DNA of 64,000 nucleotides from Herpetomonas samuelpessoai (Eukaryota; Euglenozoa; Kinetoplastea; Trypanosomatida; Trypanosomatidae), in contig JASAOC010002109.1 of the NCBI GenBank assembly GCA_030849835.1, positions 62,001 to 126,000 of the forward strand, read 5' to 3'. Both the position numbers and the translations under genes were made by a program. Below, piece after piece: positions 20,639-29,891 of this stretch. Below the pieces are notes generated by a model. The model made no database searches. It was not told where the DNA came from and saw only the letters and a list, made by a program, of their open reading frames with translations. Numbering within the stretch: the first letter of the stretch is position 1; the number at the start of each line of letters is the position of its first letter.

Positions 20639-23600
20639 TCAATTTCCTTCCTCCTCCTCGTCGAGGGCGTTGAGCGATGTGAGAAATCCGAGACGCACCT
20701 GGGTGAAGAGGAGGTAATCCTCGGAGGCGCGTTTCGCTAGCTGGTCCTTGTGCGGCACCGTCGCGGGTGTGATCGCCTTGAAGACAACCACAGGTGAGGT
20801 AGACGTAGAGGTGGAGCGGGAGAGTGAGGCAGCGTTGCTGTCCTCCGCGCCACTGGTGCGCAGCGAGCCAGCGTGTCCCTTCCGGCCGCCTCGAACCGGA
20901 GGCAGCGGCCCCATGGAACGCTTTGACGTCAGCTCCTCTACAGGGGAGAAGCCCGTGAGACGCTTGCGGGGCGCAGCCTCCACAATGGCGGGAGTGGAGG
21001 AGCGCTGCCAGGGATGACGACGTGGGGATGACACGAATGGGGATCCGGGCATCGGCGCGCTGGAGAGAGTGGCCGGGCTTCCAGCACTTTCGTCCGTCGA
21101 CGTGAGCAAGTTTTCATCGGTGTGACAGGAGAGGTGCGGAGAGCTCATCTGTTTTTCAGAGAGATCTGGGCGTGGCATCGCAGGGGGCGCCGGCGGTATC
21201 GCGCGTAGACAGAGAGGGCCGCCCCCGCTGGCCATGGACGCTGCGCTGATGTCACGTAGCAAAGGGCAACTGCTGCTGCGGACGTGATCGGGTAGTGAGC
21301 GCTCCAGGCCAGAGCTCGAGGCCGCGACAGCCCCTGTGGCGTGGCCTGGGTCGCTTGTAAGGCCTGAGGCACCGGACGCGGTCTCAGGTGGCGCCTCGAC
21401 AGATGAAGGAACCTGAACCACAACAGATGCGCGGCTGTGGGAGGGCAGGACAGTCATGGTCTTGGGGGATGTAGGGGCGGTTGCCTCACGGTCAAGGTTC
21501 ACCAAGCGCTGCGAGGCCCACGCCGTGGCCGCACCCGTAGTGGGAGGGGACGGCACGGCGGGCGAGTTCAAAGACGACGAGGAGCTCCCGCTGCTGCGCA
21601 CCAGGATGGAACGGCGAGGGGAGGGGTGTGACGGTGCTGCAGCTCTGGGCAGCGGTGGTGAGGTCGCCAGGTCCTCGAGACAGTGGGTGCCAGGGCTGTC
21701 CTGCGCCACATTGTCGCTGCTGTGCCCATTGTCCTCTGAGTTCACAGGGGACGAAGAGCTCGAGGAGGGGTTGCTTTCCTGGAAGGGACCACGCAAGAAG
21801 AGCCGTCCCTCTGCGAGGGCGTAGTGCGGCTTGCTGAAGGTATCGAAGGGCTCGCTGGATAGGGCCGGAGGTGGCGTGGGTGAGGTGCTGTCCACGTGCT
21901 CGCTTGCGCTGCGACTGGAAAAGACGTCGACCCCGTCACGCGTTTCGTACTCGTGGAAAGTTACGCGGCGACGGCGTGGGGAGGACAAGAACGAGGCCAC
22001 GCTGCTGCCCGACATGAGGGAGCCGCGCGTGCGTGCCGAGTCTGAAATGCCATCACGCGACATGCCGCGAAAGTACCGGGGCACAACGCTCCTTCGGACC
22101 TGCTTAATCTCCCCCAGGTGCTGTGCGACGGAGAGGACAAAGTTGTCCATAGAAGTGTCGTACAGAGAGTCGCTCCTGCCAGAAGCGGCCGCCAGAGGTC
22201 CGCTCGAGGGAGAGGCGGAGAGGGAGAGAGGATTCTCTAGGTCGTTCTCGGCGAAGCTCGCACGACTGACAGGCATCGCGAGTGGGTTGTCCCCGGCGCC
22301 GCTTGCTGAGAGAGGAAAGGCGGCGGTGGAGGGCGTCGGGGTGGAGGAGAGGTGCGTACGTGAGCCAGACGCCGGCAATGCGCCTGCGTGAGCGGAGGAA
22401 TCCATGGATCCTAAGGGTGCAGTGAACGGACGTGGCGAGAAGGGGAACGACACGGCACTGTCTACGGTGCTGCTCTCCGCCTTGGCGCTCCAGCTCCCTC
22501 GTGAAGTAGGAAGGGGCAAAGAAATTCCTCGCTCCGTGATTTGGGCGAGCACTTTTTCCTCTAGGCGTGCGCGGGACTCGGGGTGGTCGGTGGCGCGGGC
22601 GTCGAAGCTGGCATTCAACAAGGCCTCATTCAGCATCGCCTGGACGGACCGCTCTGGCACAGAGAGCGCTGGGGGAGGTGAGGCGCAGAGGGTTTCCTGT
22701 CGTGTGACGGCTGCACTGCCCGTGACCTCCGTCACGGGCTTGGAAGTGACACTGAGGGAGTTCTGACTTGCTGACGATTGCAGAGCGGGGGTGCCCGTGC
22801 TCCGCAGGGGTGTCAGTAACGGTAATGGGCGCTGGTAATCGCCGCTGGTGCGAACTAAGGAAGGGAAGAAGTGTGCACGAGGGGCCTCTCCGTCCGCGCC
22901 GAATGGGCAGGCGGTCCCGCTATCGGTCGACTCCAACGAGAAGAGACTGTCGCCGTCGTGCTCATCCTCGCTCTCTCCGCCAGCGGGGCTGCCAGCGGGG
23001 CTGCCAGCGGTTGCTCCCGTCACTCTGTACGGCGATGGTCCGTCAAAAGGAAGGAGCGCCAACGAAGAAGTCGTGCCGGCGTCGTGGGGAATGGACCGTG
23101 AGTTGCCGCCGTACGTGTCAGACAGAGCAAGGCCAACCGACGCCGACGTGGACACGCCGAGCGCCGGCGGCGCGCTGAGGCTCCCACTGCAGTGAGAGGG
23201 ATGGAGGCTAGACTTCTTGTGTGCACCCGGTTTAAGTGGTGGTATTGTGGTGCTGTCGACAGAGCTCACGCGCAGCTCGAGGAAAGAGCTACGCAGCGTA
23301 CCCGCAGATTCTGGTTCGCGTGGTACTTGGGCACTAGGGTGGTCCCGCGGTATCACAGACGTCAGAGAGGCACGGTGACCACTAGTAGCAGTCAGCCTTC
23401 TTGGGGTCTCCGCAAAGGGGGAAGCACCCGTTGCACTACCCGGAGACAGCTGTCGTGACTTCCCGTCGTATCGCGAGCTGACGGCGGGGCAGTGTGAGCT
23501 CTGGTCTACTGTGCAGTCGCTCATGTCGGACTTCCTGTCGCCCTCAAGGAGCTGCTTAGCATTCTTTCCTCGTATACCTTCAGGGGGCGGGGAGGGCCGG

Positions 23601-23653
23601 GTTGAGGAGGGGCCCATCCTGCTGTGGCTGTGCTGGGAGACAGCACTACCCAT
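20639..23653 (-). CDS. Ser/Pro-rich protein with N-myristoylation signal and RVxF motif
   Basis: A 1004-residue, mostly disordered protein of unknown function. It begins MGSAVSQHS, which fits the N-myristoylation rule (Gly2, Ser6), so attachment to membranes is likely. The body is rich in Ser, Pro and Thr, with many SP/TP and RxxS sites for kinases. A basic RRRRVTFHEYET segment at about 560-571 contains RVTF, the docking motif for protein phosphatase 1. Less disordered islands lie at about 334-376 (helical, MLNEALLNASF...), about 500-530 (NFVLSVAQHLGEIKQVRR, then VVPRYFRGMSR) and at the C-terminus (EDYLLFTQVRLGFLTSL). There is no catalytic domain. The open frame continues 97 codons upstream, but without an ATG; the predicted splice site at 23874-23875 leaves MGSAVS as the first ATG in the message. 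Confidence 0.82.
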   Translation of the reverse strand: MGSAVSQHSHSRMGPSSTRPSPPPEGIRGKNAKQLLEGDRKSDMSDCTVDQSSHCPAVSSRYDGKSRQLSPGSATGASPFAETPRRLTATSGHRASLTSVIPRDHPSAQVPREPESAGTLRSSFLELRVSSVDSTTIPPLKPGAHKKSSLHPSHCSGSLSAPPALGVSTSASVGLALSDTYGGNSRSIPHDAGTTSSLALLPFDGPSPYRVTGATAGSPAGSPAGGESEDEHDGDSLFSLESTDSGTACPFGADGEAPRAHFFPSLVRTSGDYQRPLPLLTPLRSTGTPALQSSASQNSLSVTSKPVTEVTGSAAVTRQETLCASPPPALSVPERSVQAMLNEALLNASFDARATDHPESRARLEEKVLAQITERGISLPLPTSRGSWSAKAESSTVDSAVSFPFSPRPFTAPLGSMDSSAHAGALPASGSRTHLSSTPTPSTAAFPLSASGAGDNPLAMPVSRASFAENDLENPLSLSASPSSGPLAAASGRSDSLYDTSMDNFVLSVAQHLGEIKQVRRSVVPRYFRGMSRDGISDSARTRGSLMSGSSVASFLSSPRRRRVTFHEYETRDGVDVFSSRSASEHVDSTSPTPPPALSSEPFDTFSKPHYALAEGRLFLRGPFQESNPSSSSSSPVNSEDNGHSSDNVAQDSPGTHCLEDLATSPPLPRAAAPSHPSPRRSILVRSSGSSSSSLNSPAVPSPPTTGAATAWASQRLVNLDREATAPTSPKTMTVLPSHSRASVVVQVPSSVEAPPETASGASGLTSDPGHATGAVAASSSGLERSLPDHVRSSSCPLLRDISAASMASGGGPLCLRAIPPAPPAMPRPDLSEKQMSSPHLSCHTDENLLTSTDESAGSPATLSSAPMPGSPFVSSPRRHPWQRSSTPAIVEAAPRKRLTGFSPVEELTSKRSMGPLPPVRGGRKGHAGSLRTSGAEDSNAASLSRSTSTSTSPVVVFKAITPATVPHKDQLAKRASEDYLLFTQVRLGFLTSLNALDEEEEGN

Positions 23654-23923
23654 TTGGAAGCCTCCCGGGGGGATACGGTTGTCTGCGTGAATCGACACAC
23701 GAGCAACGTGCTGGAAGTCTGGTAGCCAAGGAGGTGGTTCCACAAGATGAGAGGGTGCTAGGAAGGCAACGGGACACAAATGTGACCACTGCAAGCAAAA
23801 GCAATGACACCAAAAAACGCAGGAAATCCTTCGCAGGAAAGAGAAGCGGAAGTGAAGTCGCGAAGCGAAAGAGCTTGAAGAAATGAGAAATAAAAAAGAA
23901 AGGGAAGGGAAGGGAAGGGAGGA
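23654..23923 (-). promoter_or_regulatory. Predicted trans-splice signal of the RVxF-protein gene
   Basis: A strong pyrimidine tract on the minus strand (about 23923-23882, including four AGGGA units on the plus strand) is followed by AG at 23875-23874. This gives a 5' UTR of about 220 bases without another ATG, supporting the chosen start. Confidence 0.5.
23902..23919 (+). repeat. GGGAA tandem repeat, G-quadruplex motif
   Basis: Four GGG runs separated by AA on the plus strand, the template strand for the cluster. It lies inside the predicted polypyrimidine tract of the downstream gene. Confidence 0.8.
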
Positions 23924-24484
23924 CGGCAGTAGTGTCGGCGGCAAGACAACAACAAGAAAGAAAACAGAGCACCAGTGAAAAGGGTAAGATGAAAGTCAAA
24001 CCAACCGGTTCTGTTGACAAAGGGACACCCAAAAAGAAGCGCCGAACAACAATAATAATAATAAAAAAACAAACTCCGAAAGAGGTAAGGAAGTAGACGT
24101 TTGAGGGGAAAACGGTGACGAAGAAGAGGAGAAGGGAGGGATCAAATCAGGTTATAAGATCTTAAATGTAGGAGGGATGATGAAAGAACCCGGTGGAGGA
24201 GGAGGGAAGGTGAAAGTTGCGCCACGAAGAGGTAAGAGAAGCACAGGTGAGAAAAAGAAAAAAGAAAAAAGAAAAGGATTAGCAAGAAGAAAACGTGCGG
24301 AAAATCAGGCAAATAGGGAAATCTTTATGAACCAAGATGGTGATGATCCAGCGAGGATACGAAGTCAATCAACGAAGCGGAAGAAAAGAAGGAGGAATGC
24401 CTGAGGTGACGCGAAAGAGAAGAAGATGGGCAATGCCACCGAGGGAGCGAAATGAATTTCCACCGTCTATTCTCCGCAATTTCG

Positions 24485-24521
24485 AGAGTGGGAGAGTGGG
24501 AGAGTGGGCGGGAAAGGGGGG
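24485..24521 (+). repeat. AGAGTGGG x3 repeat, G-quadruplex motif
   Basis: Three tandem AGAGTGGG units (24485-24508) are followed by GGG and G6, giving five G runs with loops of 1 to 5 bases. This fits the standard quadruplex pattern on the plus (template) strand. Confidence 0.75.
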
Positions 24522-25055
24522 AAAAACACGGTTACTCTTGACAGATAATTGCGCAGGTTCCTTCGCCTCCCTTGAACTAGATTCAAGGTTCAAGCCTCGA
24601 GCTGCACCACGCAGTCTTACCTACTTTTTTTTTCTTCGTCCAAAACCAACTTGAGAAAATGGTCGAAAAAGAATATATATTATATATACGCGTCTGCCGC
24701 CTGTTCCATGTGCCTGCTGTACTCCTCAGATTTGCTCGTCTGGGAGAACGAAATGTCACAGGAGCAGATGTGCAGAAGAAAGAAAGAGCACTTGAGCAAG
24801 CGAGCAAGAAAGAAAAAAAAGAGTGGAAGAAGAAGAAGTAAAACTAAACGTGGGGAGAGATGATACCGTGGTATAGTTGAATTACAAAGTTTTTCTGTTT
24901 TAGTAACGAAGGATTAAAAAAAAAAACAAGAGCAAACTCCAGGACGGAGTCAGTGCGGCAAGGGACAACGACAAGAAAAAGCGATCAAAGGCTCAGAGAA
25001 AGGGAAGAAAAACACTCTCCTGAGAGGCAAGGTACGCTAGTGGATGAATACCTTA

Positions 25056-25073
25056 CTCTCTCTCTCTCTCTCT
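25056..25073. repeat. (CT)9 microsatellite
   Basis: Perfect dinucleotide repeat on the plus strand, in the 3' flank of the importin gene. Confidence 0.9.
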
Positions 25074-25651
25074 TTCTCTTTGCCCCTCTTTTCTTATTTC
25101 CGGTTTCCACCGCTTCTTCTTGCCTTTAAGGAAACCCTTTGATTTGGAAGGGAAGAATTGTTGTCCATTACACGAGAATTGTGATCACACCAGCCAACAA
25201 AGAAAAAATATCGAGGAGAAGAATGGGAGACAAGAGAACGCGAAGATAGGTTAAAGAAGCATCCTGGTGATCAATATTTCTACAAGACCGTTTCACACGC
25301 CTTCAGTGGAACCGAACGGTAGTAGACGTTGTTTCTCCTCTCTCGAAGGCATCCTTTCATCAAGGTTGGTGAGGGGCTGCTCGCATTTCTTCTCTCTGTT
25401 TGTCGGCCATCTTACTATGTGAAGAAGAAAGCCTTTACACAAAACAGAAACTACCGTCCTGCCTTCCATCTCCTTGCGCAGAGAATAAGGAAGGAAGAGA
25501 CGGGTCCTCAAAGGTACTTTTTTTTTTTTTTTTCATTTATTCCGTGTTTGTGTGCTGGATAGTTTCAACGGGCTCCGTAGCTGGCGGTATGCCTCCAAAG
25601 AAAGTGAATCTTACCATGTATTTAATCGAGTTAGGCGAGTATTGTTAAGAG

Positions 25652-25675
25652 AACAACAACAACAACAACAACAAA
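25652..25675. repeat. (AAC)8 microsatellite
   Basis: Trinucleotide repeat about 110 bases past the importin stop codon. Similar AAC or AAT stretches recur in several gaps of this window. Confidence 0.9.
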
Positions 25676-25782
25676 AAGATCAGTAGAATCAACACTTCAA
25701 GTAAAAATGGATGGAAGGAAGAACAATGCACTGATGCGTGACGCTCATCTGTGAGACCCACTCAATACTGTTTTTTTCCTCA

Positions 25783-28700
25783 TCATTGGGGTGCCACCTC
25801 GGAGCGCCGGCGATAGTCTTCTTCCATAGCGGACTCCAGCTCCAGGCACAGCTCCCGATACCGTCCCGCTACCTGCGTTGCACGGGCGTAGTCGGCCTCG
25901 GGACGCAGCACGCCTGTCGCCTGCTGCTGCACTTGTGGGGGAAGCTGCGGCAGCGTGGACAGCCACGCCGTGAAGACGCTGACCTCGTTAAGGTTATCAA
26001 TGGGGCTTTCGTAGTCATCGCCCTCGTCAGGCTCGGCGCCAGGGATGCCACCGCCCGCTTCGCCCCCGTCTTCGTCCCAATCATCGACTTCAGAGAGGTC
26101 CTCGTACGCGTCGTCCGCGGCGTCGTCGCCCACCAAACCGCCTGTGTCGTCGCCGCCGTCGATGCCAAGCACTTCCTCCTCCCCAAGGTCCACATCCGCG
26201 ATATCGTCTTCGCCAGCCTCCCCGGAACGAATTTTGACCAAGTTCTCCTCCGACAACTTGCAGCGCGCCGCGTACTTGCTTTCGTTTTCAAAGAGGCAGT
26301 ACTGTACCAGGGCGACCGCCTTGGCTTCGTGCTGCGCAATGAAGTTGTCACGGCACTCGGCCAGCGGCGTCGGTGCGTTGGCCGTGGCGGGAGAGAGCAG
26401 GTACGAAAGCAGGGAGGACAGACCAAGGACGATGACCTTACGTGTCAGGATCGAGAGACCTTCCACCACCAGCTGTGCCTCGTCCGCGGGGCCCTGCTTC
26501 TTGGCGCCTCGCTTTGTCTTCTTCTTTTTGCCGTTAGCGGCGGTTGTGGCGGCCGCCGGCGCGTGCGCAGCCAGGTCAGCGAACCCTGGGAGGCACCCTC
26601 GAAAGAAGTAGAAGAAGCCGTCAAAGAATTGCGGGTACGCGCCGAGCTGGAGAAGTGTGTCGAGCGCGAGTGCGGCGTTGTAGTAGAAGCAGTCCATGAG
26701 CGCGGCGATAATCCAGATGCGTTCGCGGCAGTCCTCGGACGCCGCGTAGTCAGGGTGCACCAGCGCCTGTAGCAGCGTGCCCATCACGCGTGGCAGGTAC
26801 GCGTCCATGAGCCCCGGGTGCTCTGCACAGCCCTTGGCCTGGTGCAACATCGCGTCGAACAGCTGCGAGGGAGCAATATGACAGGCGGGGTCGCAGACGG
26901 TGCCGCCAACGAGCATCTTGGCGCACGCCTGGAGGGTTGCCTCCATGAGTTCCGCATTCGTCATGTACTGCACCGTCGCGCCAGAAATGTAGTTGTCGAG
27001 CACCTCCTCAATGCTCACAAAGAAATCCACACCGACCCCAGAGTCAATGGTCTGGAAGAGCAACGGCAAAAGATCCCACAGCTCTTGCGGAATATCGTTC
27101 GCGCTAAAGTTCACCACGTGCAGGTAAATCAGGAGCGTGTTGTCCATGAAGTCAAAGGACTCAGGGTTGCTCAGCACCGTGCGGAGAAGACGAATCAGTT
27201 CCGGCCGCATCGCAAGAAATGCCTCCCTGTTGTTGTGGGATGACAGCACCACAGTCAGAATCGCACTCAGAAGCGAGTCCGCACTGACAGCCGCGTGGTC
27301 GAAACGGGTGATGTCGCCTTCGTTCCCGTCAAAGTCGATTTCCATCTGCTGGAGGTCGAACGCGGTGGCCAGGAAGTGTTGCACCAGCACCCCGCCCAGT
27401 CGGCCCATCACCGGCGTCAGCTCTGGGGCGAAATGGGTGGTCAGGTGGAGAATGACCGTCGGGACGAACGTGGTCTGAACGCGATTCAGAAAGCCCATAC
27501 ATTCCTCGACAAGGGGCACAAGGATCGGCTTCAAGTACGGCCGCGCCTTGCGCATCTCAAGAAGGGTGCACATGGCGTCTACGCCTGCGAGACGAATGCG
27601 GACATCCTTGTCCTGCACGAGCGCACACATCATGCCAAGGAAAGAGCCGAAGTCCTCCTCGCTTGGCATCGGCACCTTGCTGAAGCGCTGGCACACCACA
27701 ACGGCTTTGCAGCGGAGGGCGACAAACGGGATGTCCGGGTGCAGCCGTGGGGCGACGAACTGCATCAGAACCTGGGCCATCTGACCGTTCCACACCTCCG
27801 GCATCTGCCGCAGGTACTTGCGCAGGATCGAGAGGAGCTGCAGGAAGCCAAAGATGCGCGGGAAGTTGGCTTCGTTTGTCTCTAACGAGAGACCTGTGGT
27901 CAGCACCTGTAGGACCTCTTGCAGGATGGGGCCCGACTCGTGAAACGGTTTCTTTCCACCAATCAAGGCGAGAATCGCGTTTGACGCCGCCTGTCTCTGG
28001 GATAGCTCACCGTTGCCGAAGCCTTCCTCCACCATGTACTGCACGTATTCAGAGAGGTTGTCCTCGTCGTTGAAGATCTCCTCGTCCTCCTCGCCGTAGC
28101 AGAGGTAGGGAAAGAAGAGCTGCTCAACAATGGCGATGGCATGGGGCCGCAGATACGCCTTGTAAAGCGCCTCGTCCAGGGTGCACATCTTGAGGAACCG
28201 CATGGCGAACATCTCGCTGTCCTTGTGAATGTTCGCAAGCTCACTGGCGTTGTTGGCCTTGTTCGCGTAGGAAGCCACGCAGGACTGCAGCCACTGGCGC
28301 CATACTTCGAGAAAGCGATTGGCTATCTTTGCCTTCAAAAAATGCTGGGCAAGGGGAGCAGCCTTCTTGCGCCGGGTCGCATCATTCATGACGCTAAACG
28401 CGATCATTGCGATTCGCTTCACGCACTTGACGTACTCCTCGTACGTCTTCCCACCAGCGGCAAAAGCGGCCTGGTAGAATTGCTCAGGGAACACGGCCAT
28501 CTGCGCGAACCACTCGTCCAGGGCGTTCGATGGCATGTCCTTCTCTTTTGTCAACTGCAATGCATTCTCCACCACGCATTCCATGACCTTGAAGACGTAC
28601 CGTGACACGCGGAAGTCCGAGAAGCCAAGGTACACAGGGAGTGCCTCCACGAGCGCGCTACTCACCTGAAGCTTCAGCTCCATCGGCTCCAGACCAGGCG

Positions 28701-29229
28701 TCTTGAAGCGTTGCGTGTAGGTGTGGAGCAGCTGAAGTGCGGCGAGGCTGTGCTCCGCTGCTTCCGGTCCAGGTCGCTGGGCGTTTCCGCTCGCGGCAGC
28801 CTCGAATTGTGCCTTGAGGGTCGCGCTCTCGCTGACGATCATTGGCATAAGCTCCCCCAGGAAGTTCCACTCAAACCCGCTGATGAGTGTCATGGCAATC
28901 GTGCAGATGATGCGGCGATGGGACTCTGGGACAGCAAAGATCCCTTGGAAGAGGAGCCGCTCCATCTCGTGAAGCATCGCAGGGCTGCCTGCCAGCACGC
29001 TATCCGGTACTGTGTGGAGTAGACAGTTCTTTGCGTAGATGAGAGCGGAGAGGCTCTGCTCCGGTGGCAGGGAAGGGTTCAGCCCACTCTGCACCAGCGT
29101 CACAAGGAGCTGCGGGGCGTCTGCAGAGGAGAAGGCTGCCTCCAGCTGCTGCGTCGCGGCCGTACGCTCCTCCTTGCTCCCGCCATACGCCACCGTGAGC
29201 AGCTTTATCACATCAATAGCGCCACTCAT
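25783..29229 (-). CDS. Karyopherin-beta family transport receptor (importin-7/8-like)
   Basis: A 1148-residue helical-repeat protein of the importin-beta superfamily, which carries cargo through nuclear pores under control of Ran-GTP. The N-terminus has the importin-N arrangement: VIKLLTVAYGGSKEERTAATQQLEAAF, then SLSALIYAKNCLL. HEAT-like helix pairs fill the rest, for example VRIRLAGVDAMCTLLE. A Lys-rich loop (KKKKTKRGAKK) lies near residue 900, and a strongly acidic Asp/Glu stretch at about 1006-1060, like the C-terminal acidic region of importin-7/8 and yeast Nmd5/Sxm1. Exportin-2-like identity is a weaker alternative. The start ATG at 29229 (MSGAIDVIKLL) lies eight bases after a predicted splice AG; the frame is open further upstream but lacks an earlier ATG. 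Confidence 0.9.
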   Translation of the reverse strand: MSGAIDVIKLLTVAYGGSKEERTAATQQLEAAFSSADAPQLLVTLVQSGLNPSLPPEQSLSALIYAKNCLLHTVPDSVLAGSPAMLHEMERLLFQGIFAVPESHRRIICTIAMTLISGFEWNFLGELMPMIVSESATLKAQFEAAASGNAQRPGPEAAEHSLAALQLLHTYTQRFKTPGLEPMELKLQVSSALVEALPVYLGFSDFRVSRYVFKVMECVVENALQLTKEKDMPSNALDEWFAQMAVFPEQFYQAAFAAGGKTYEEYVKCVKRIAMIAFSVMNDATRRKKAAPLAQHFLKAKIANRFLEVWRQWLQSCVASYANKANNASELANIHKDSEMFAMRFLKMCTLDEALYKAYLRPHAIAIVEQLFFPYLCYGEEDEEIFNDEDNLSEYVQYMVEEGFGNGELSQRQAASNAILALIGGKKPFHESGPILQEVLQVLTTGLSLETNEANFPRIFGFLQLLSILRKYLRQMPEVWNGQMAQVLMQFVAPRLHPDIPFVALRCKAVVVCQRFSKVPMPSEEDFGSFLGMMCALVQDKDVRIRLAGVDAMCTLLEMRKARPYLKPILVPLVEECMGFLNRVQTTFVPTVILHLTTHFAPELTPVMGRLGGVLVQHFLATAFDLQQMEIDFDGNEGDITRFDHAAVSADSLLSAILTVVLSSHNNREAFLAMRPELIRLLRTVLSNPESFDFMDNTLLIYLHVVNFSANDIPQELWDLLPLLFQTIDSGVGVDFFVSIEEVLDNYISGATVQYMTNAELMEATLQACAKMLVGGTVCDPACHIAPSQLFDAMLHQAKGCAEHPGLMDAYLPRVMGTLLQALVHPDYAASEDCRERIWIIAALMDCFYYNAALALDTLLQLGAYPQFFDGFFYFFRGCLPGFADLAAHAPAAATTAANGKKKKTKRGAKKQGPADEAQLVVEGLSILTRKVIVLGLSSLLSYLLSPATANAPTPLAECRDNFIAQHEAKAVALVQYCLFENESKYAARCKLSEENLVKIRSGEAGEDDIADVDLGEEEVLGIDGGDDTGGLVGDDAADDAYEDLSEVDDWDEDGGEAGGGIPGAEPDEGDDYESPIDNLNEVSVFTAWLSTLPQLPPQVQQQATGVLRPEADYARATQVAGRYRELCLELESAMEEDYRRRSEVAPQ

Positions 29230-29274
29230 GACGATCTCTTTTGTAGATGAGGTGGTAGAGAGGAAGAAAGAAAA
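29230..29274 (-). promoter_or_regulatory. Predicted trans-splice signal of the importin gene
   Basis: An unbroken pyrimidine tract of 18 bases on the minus strand (29274-29257) is followed by the first AG at 29239-29238, leaving a 5' UTR of about 8 bases. This supports the ATG at 29229. Confidence 0.5.
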
Positions 29275-29891
29275 TGGTTTCTCTTTCCTTTCTTTCAAAG
29301 AGAAAGTGCGAATGAAGACACAAGCAGGTGCCTTGGTCAGTCCCAGACACGGGTTCAACGACGACCTCAGCGAGAAATTCTAGTCCCTTAAAGAAAAAAA
29401 AAAAGATGGAATGGAACTTTTCTTTCAAAAGAAGTCGAAGGCGACTTAAACCCAGGTGACGAATTGAAAATGAAGAGAGGATTGTCTTTTGTGAGTGTCG
29501 CTGGGAGGATGCAGTGCATGTGAAGTGTCGCACAAGGCCTGGGAAGTGACACATGAATGTGCCTCCTTCCCCCCTCAGAAAGAATGCCGAGGAACCGTTA
29601 TCCCACTTCCTCCACGACCCTTCAGCCGCGAAGTTATTGACGGAAGTTGTCTTTCGGGGCCGTGCATCACATGCGGATTCACCCAATGCTGCTTTGTTTC
29701 TGAGGCGTGGTTAACGGATAGAAGGAGTAAACAAAGCGAACGTATGAAATTCCGTGGATGTATGAATAAAAAGGAGCCGAAACGCGGTAGGCAAAGTGAA
29801 CGCTTTCATGAGATGTGGAAGAAAATATTGAGGTATGACACTTGTGCCCATTCGTCACCTGTTGGTAGTAGTGAGACCAGTGCCCGCTCCT
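29230..29891. other. Intergenic between beta-helix and importin genes
   Basis: 662 bases without a supportable gene: the 3' UTR of the giant beta-helix message and the importin leader, with A-rich and purine-rich stretches at 29390-29405 and 29740-29830. Confidence 0.55.

Larger units (their letters stand above)
23654..25782. other. Long intergenic region (importin 3' UTR, RVxF gene leader)
   Basis: No gene is supported over 2.1 kb. It holds two G-rich motifs able to form G-quadruplexes on the plus strand (23902-23919 and 24490-24521), an AAT stretch near 24048-24062, (CT)9 at 25056-25073, T16 at 25518-25533 and (AAC)8 at 25652-25675. All short frames are homopolymer translations. Confidence 0.6.

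Noticed and set aside
25738-26772. Plus-strand open frame of 344 codons antisense to the importin gene
   Set aside because: A shadow of GC-rich codons on the other strand; the importin reading is clear.
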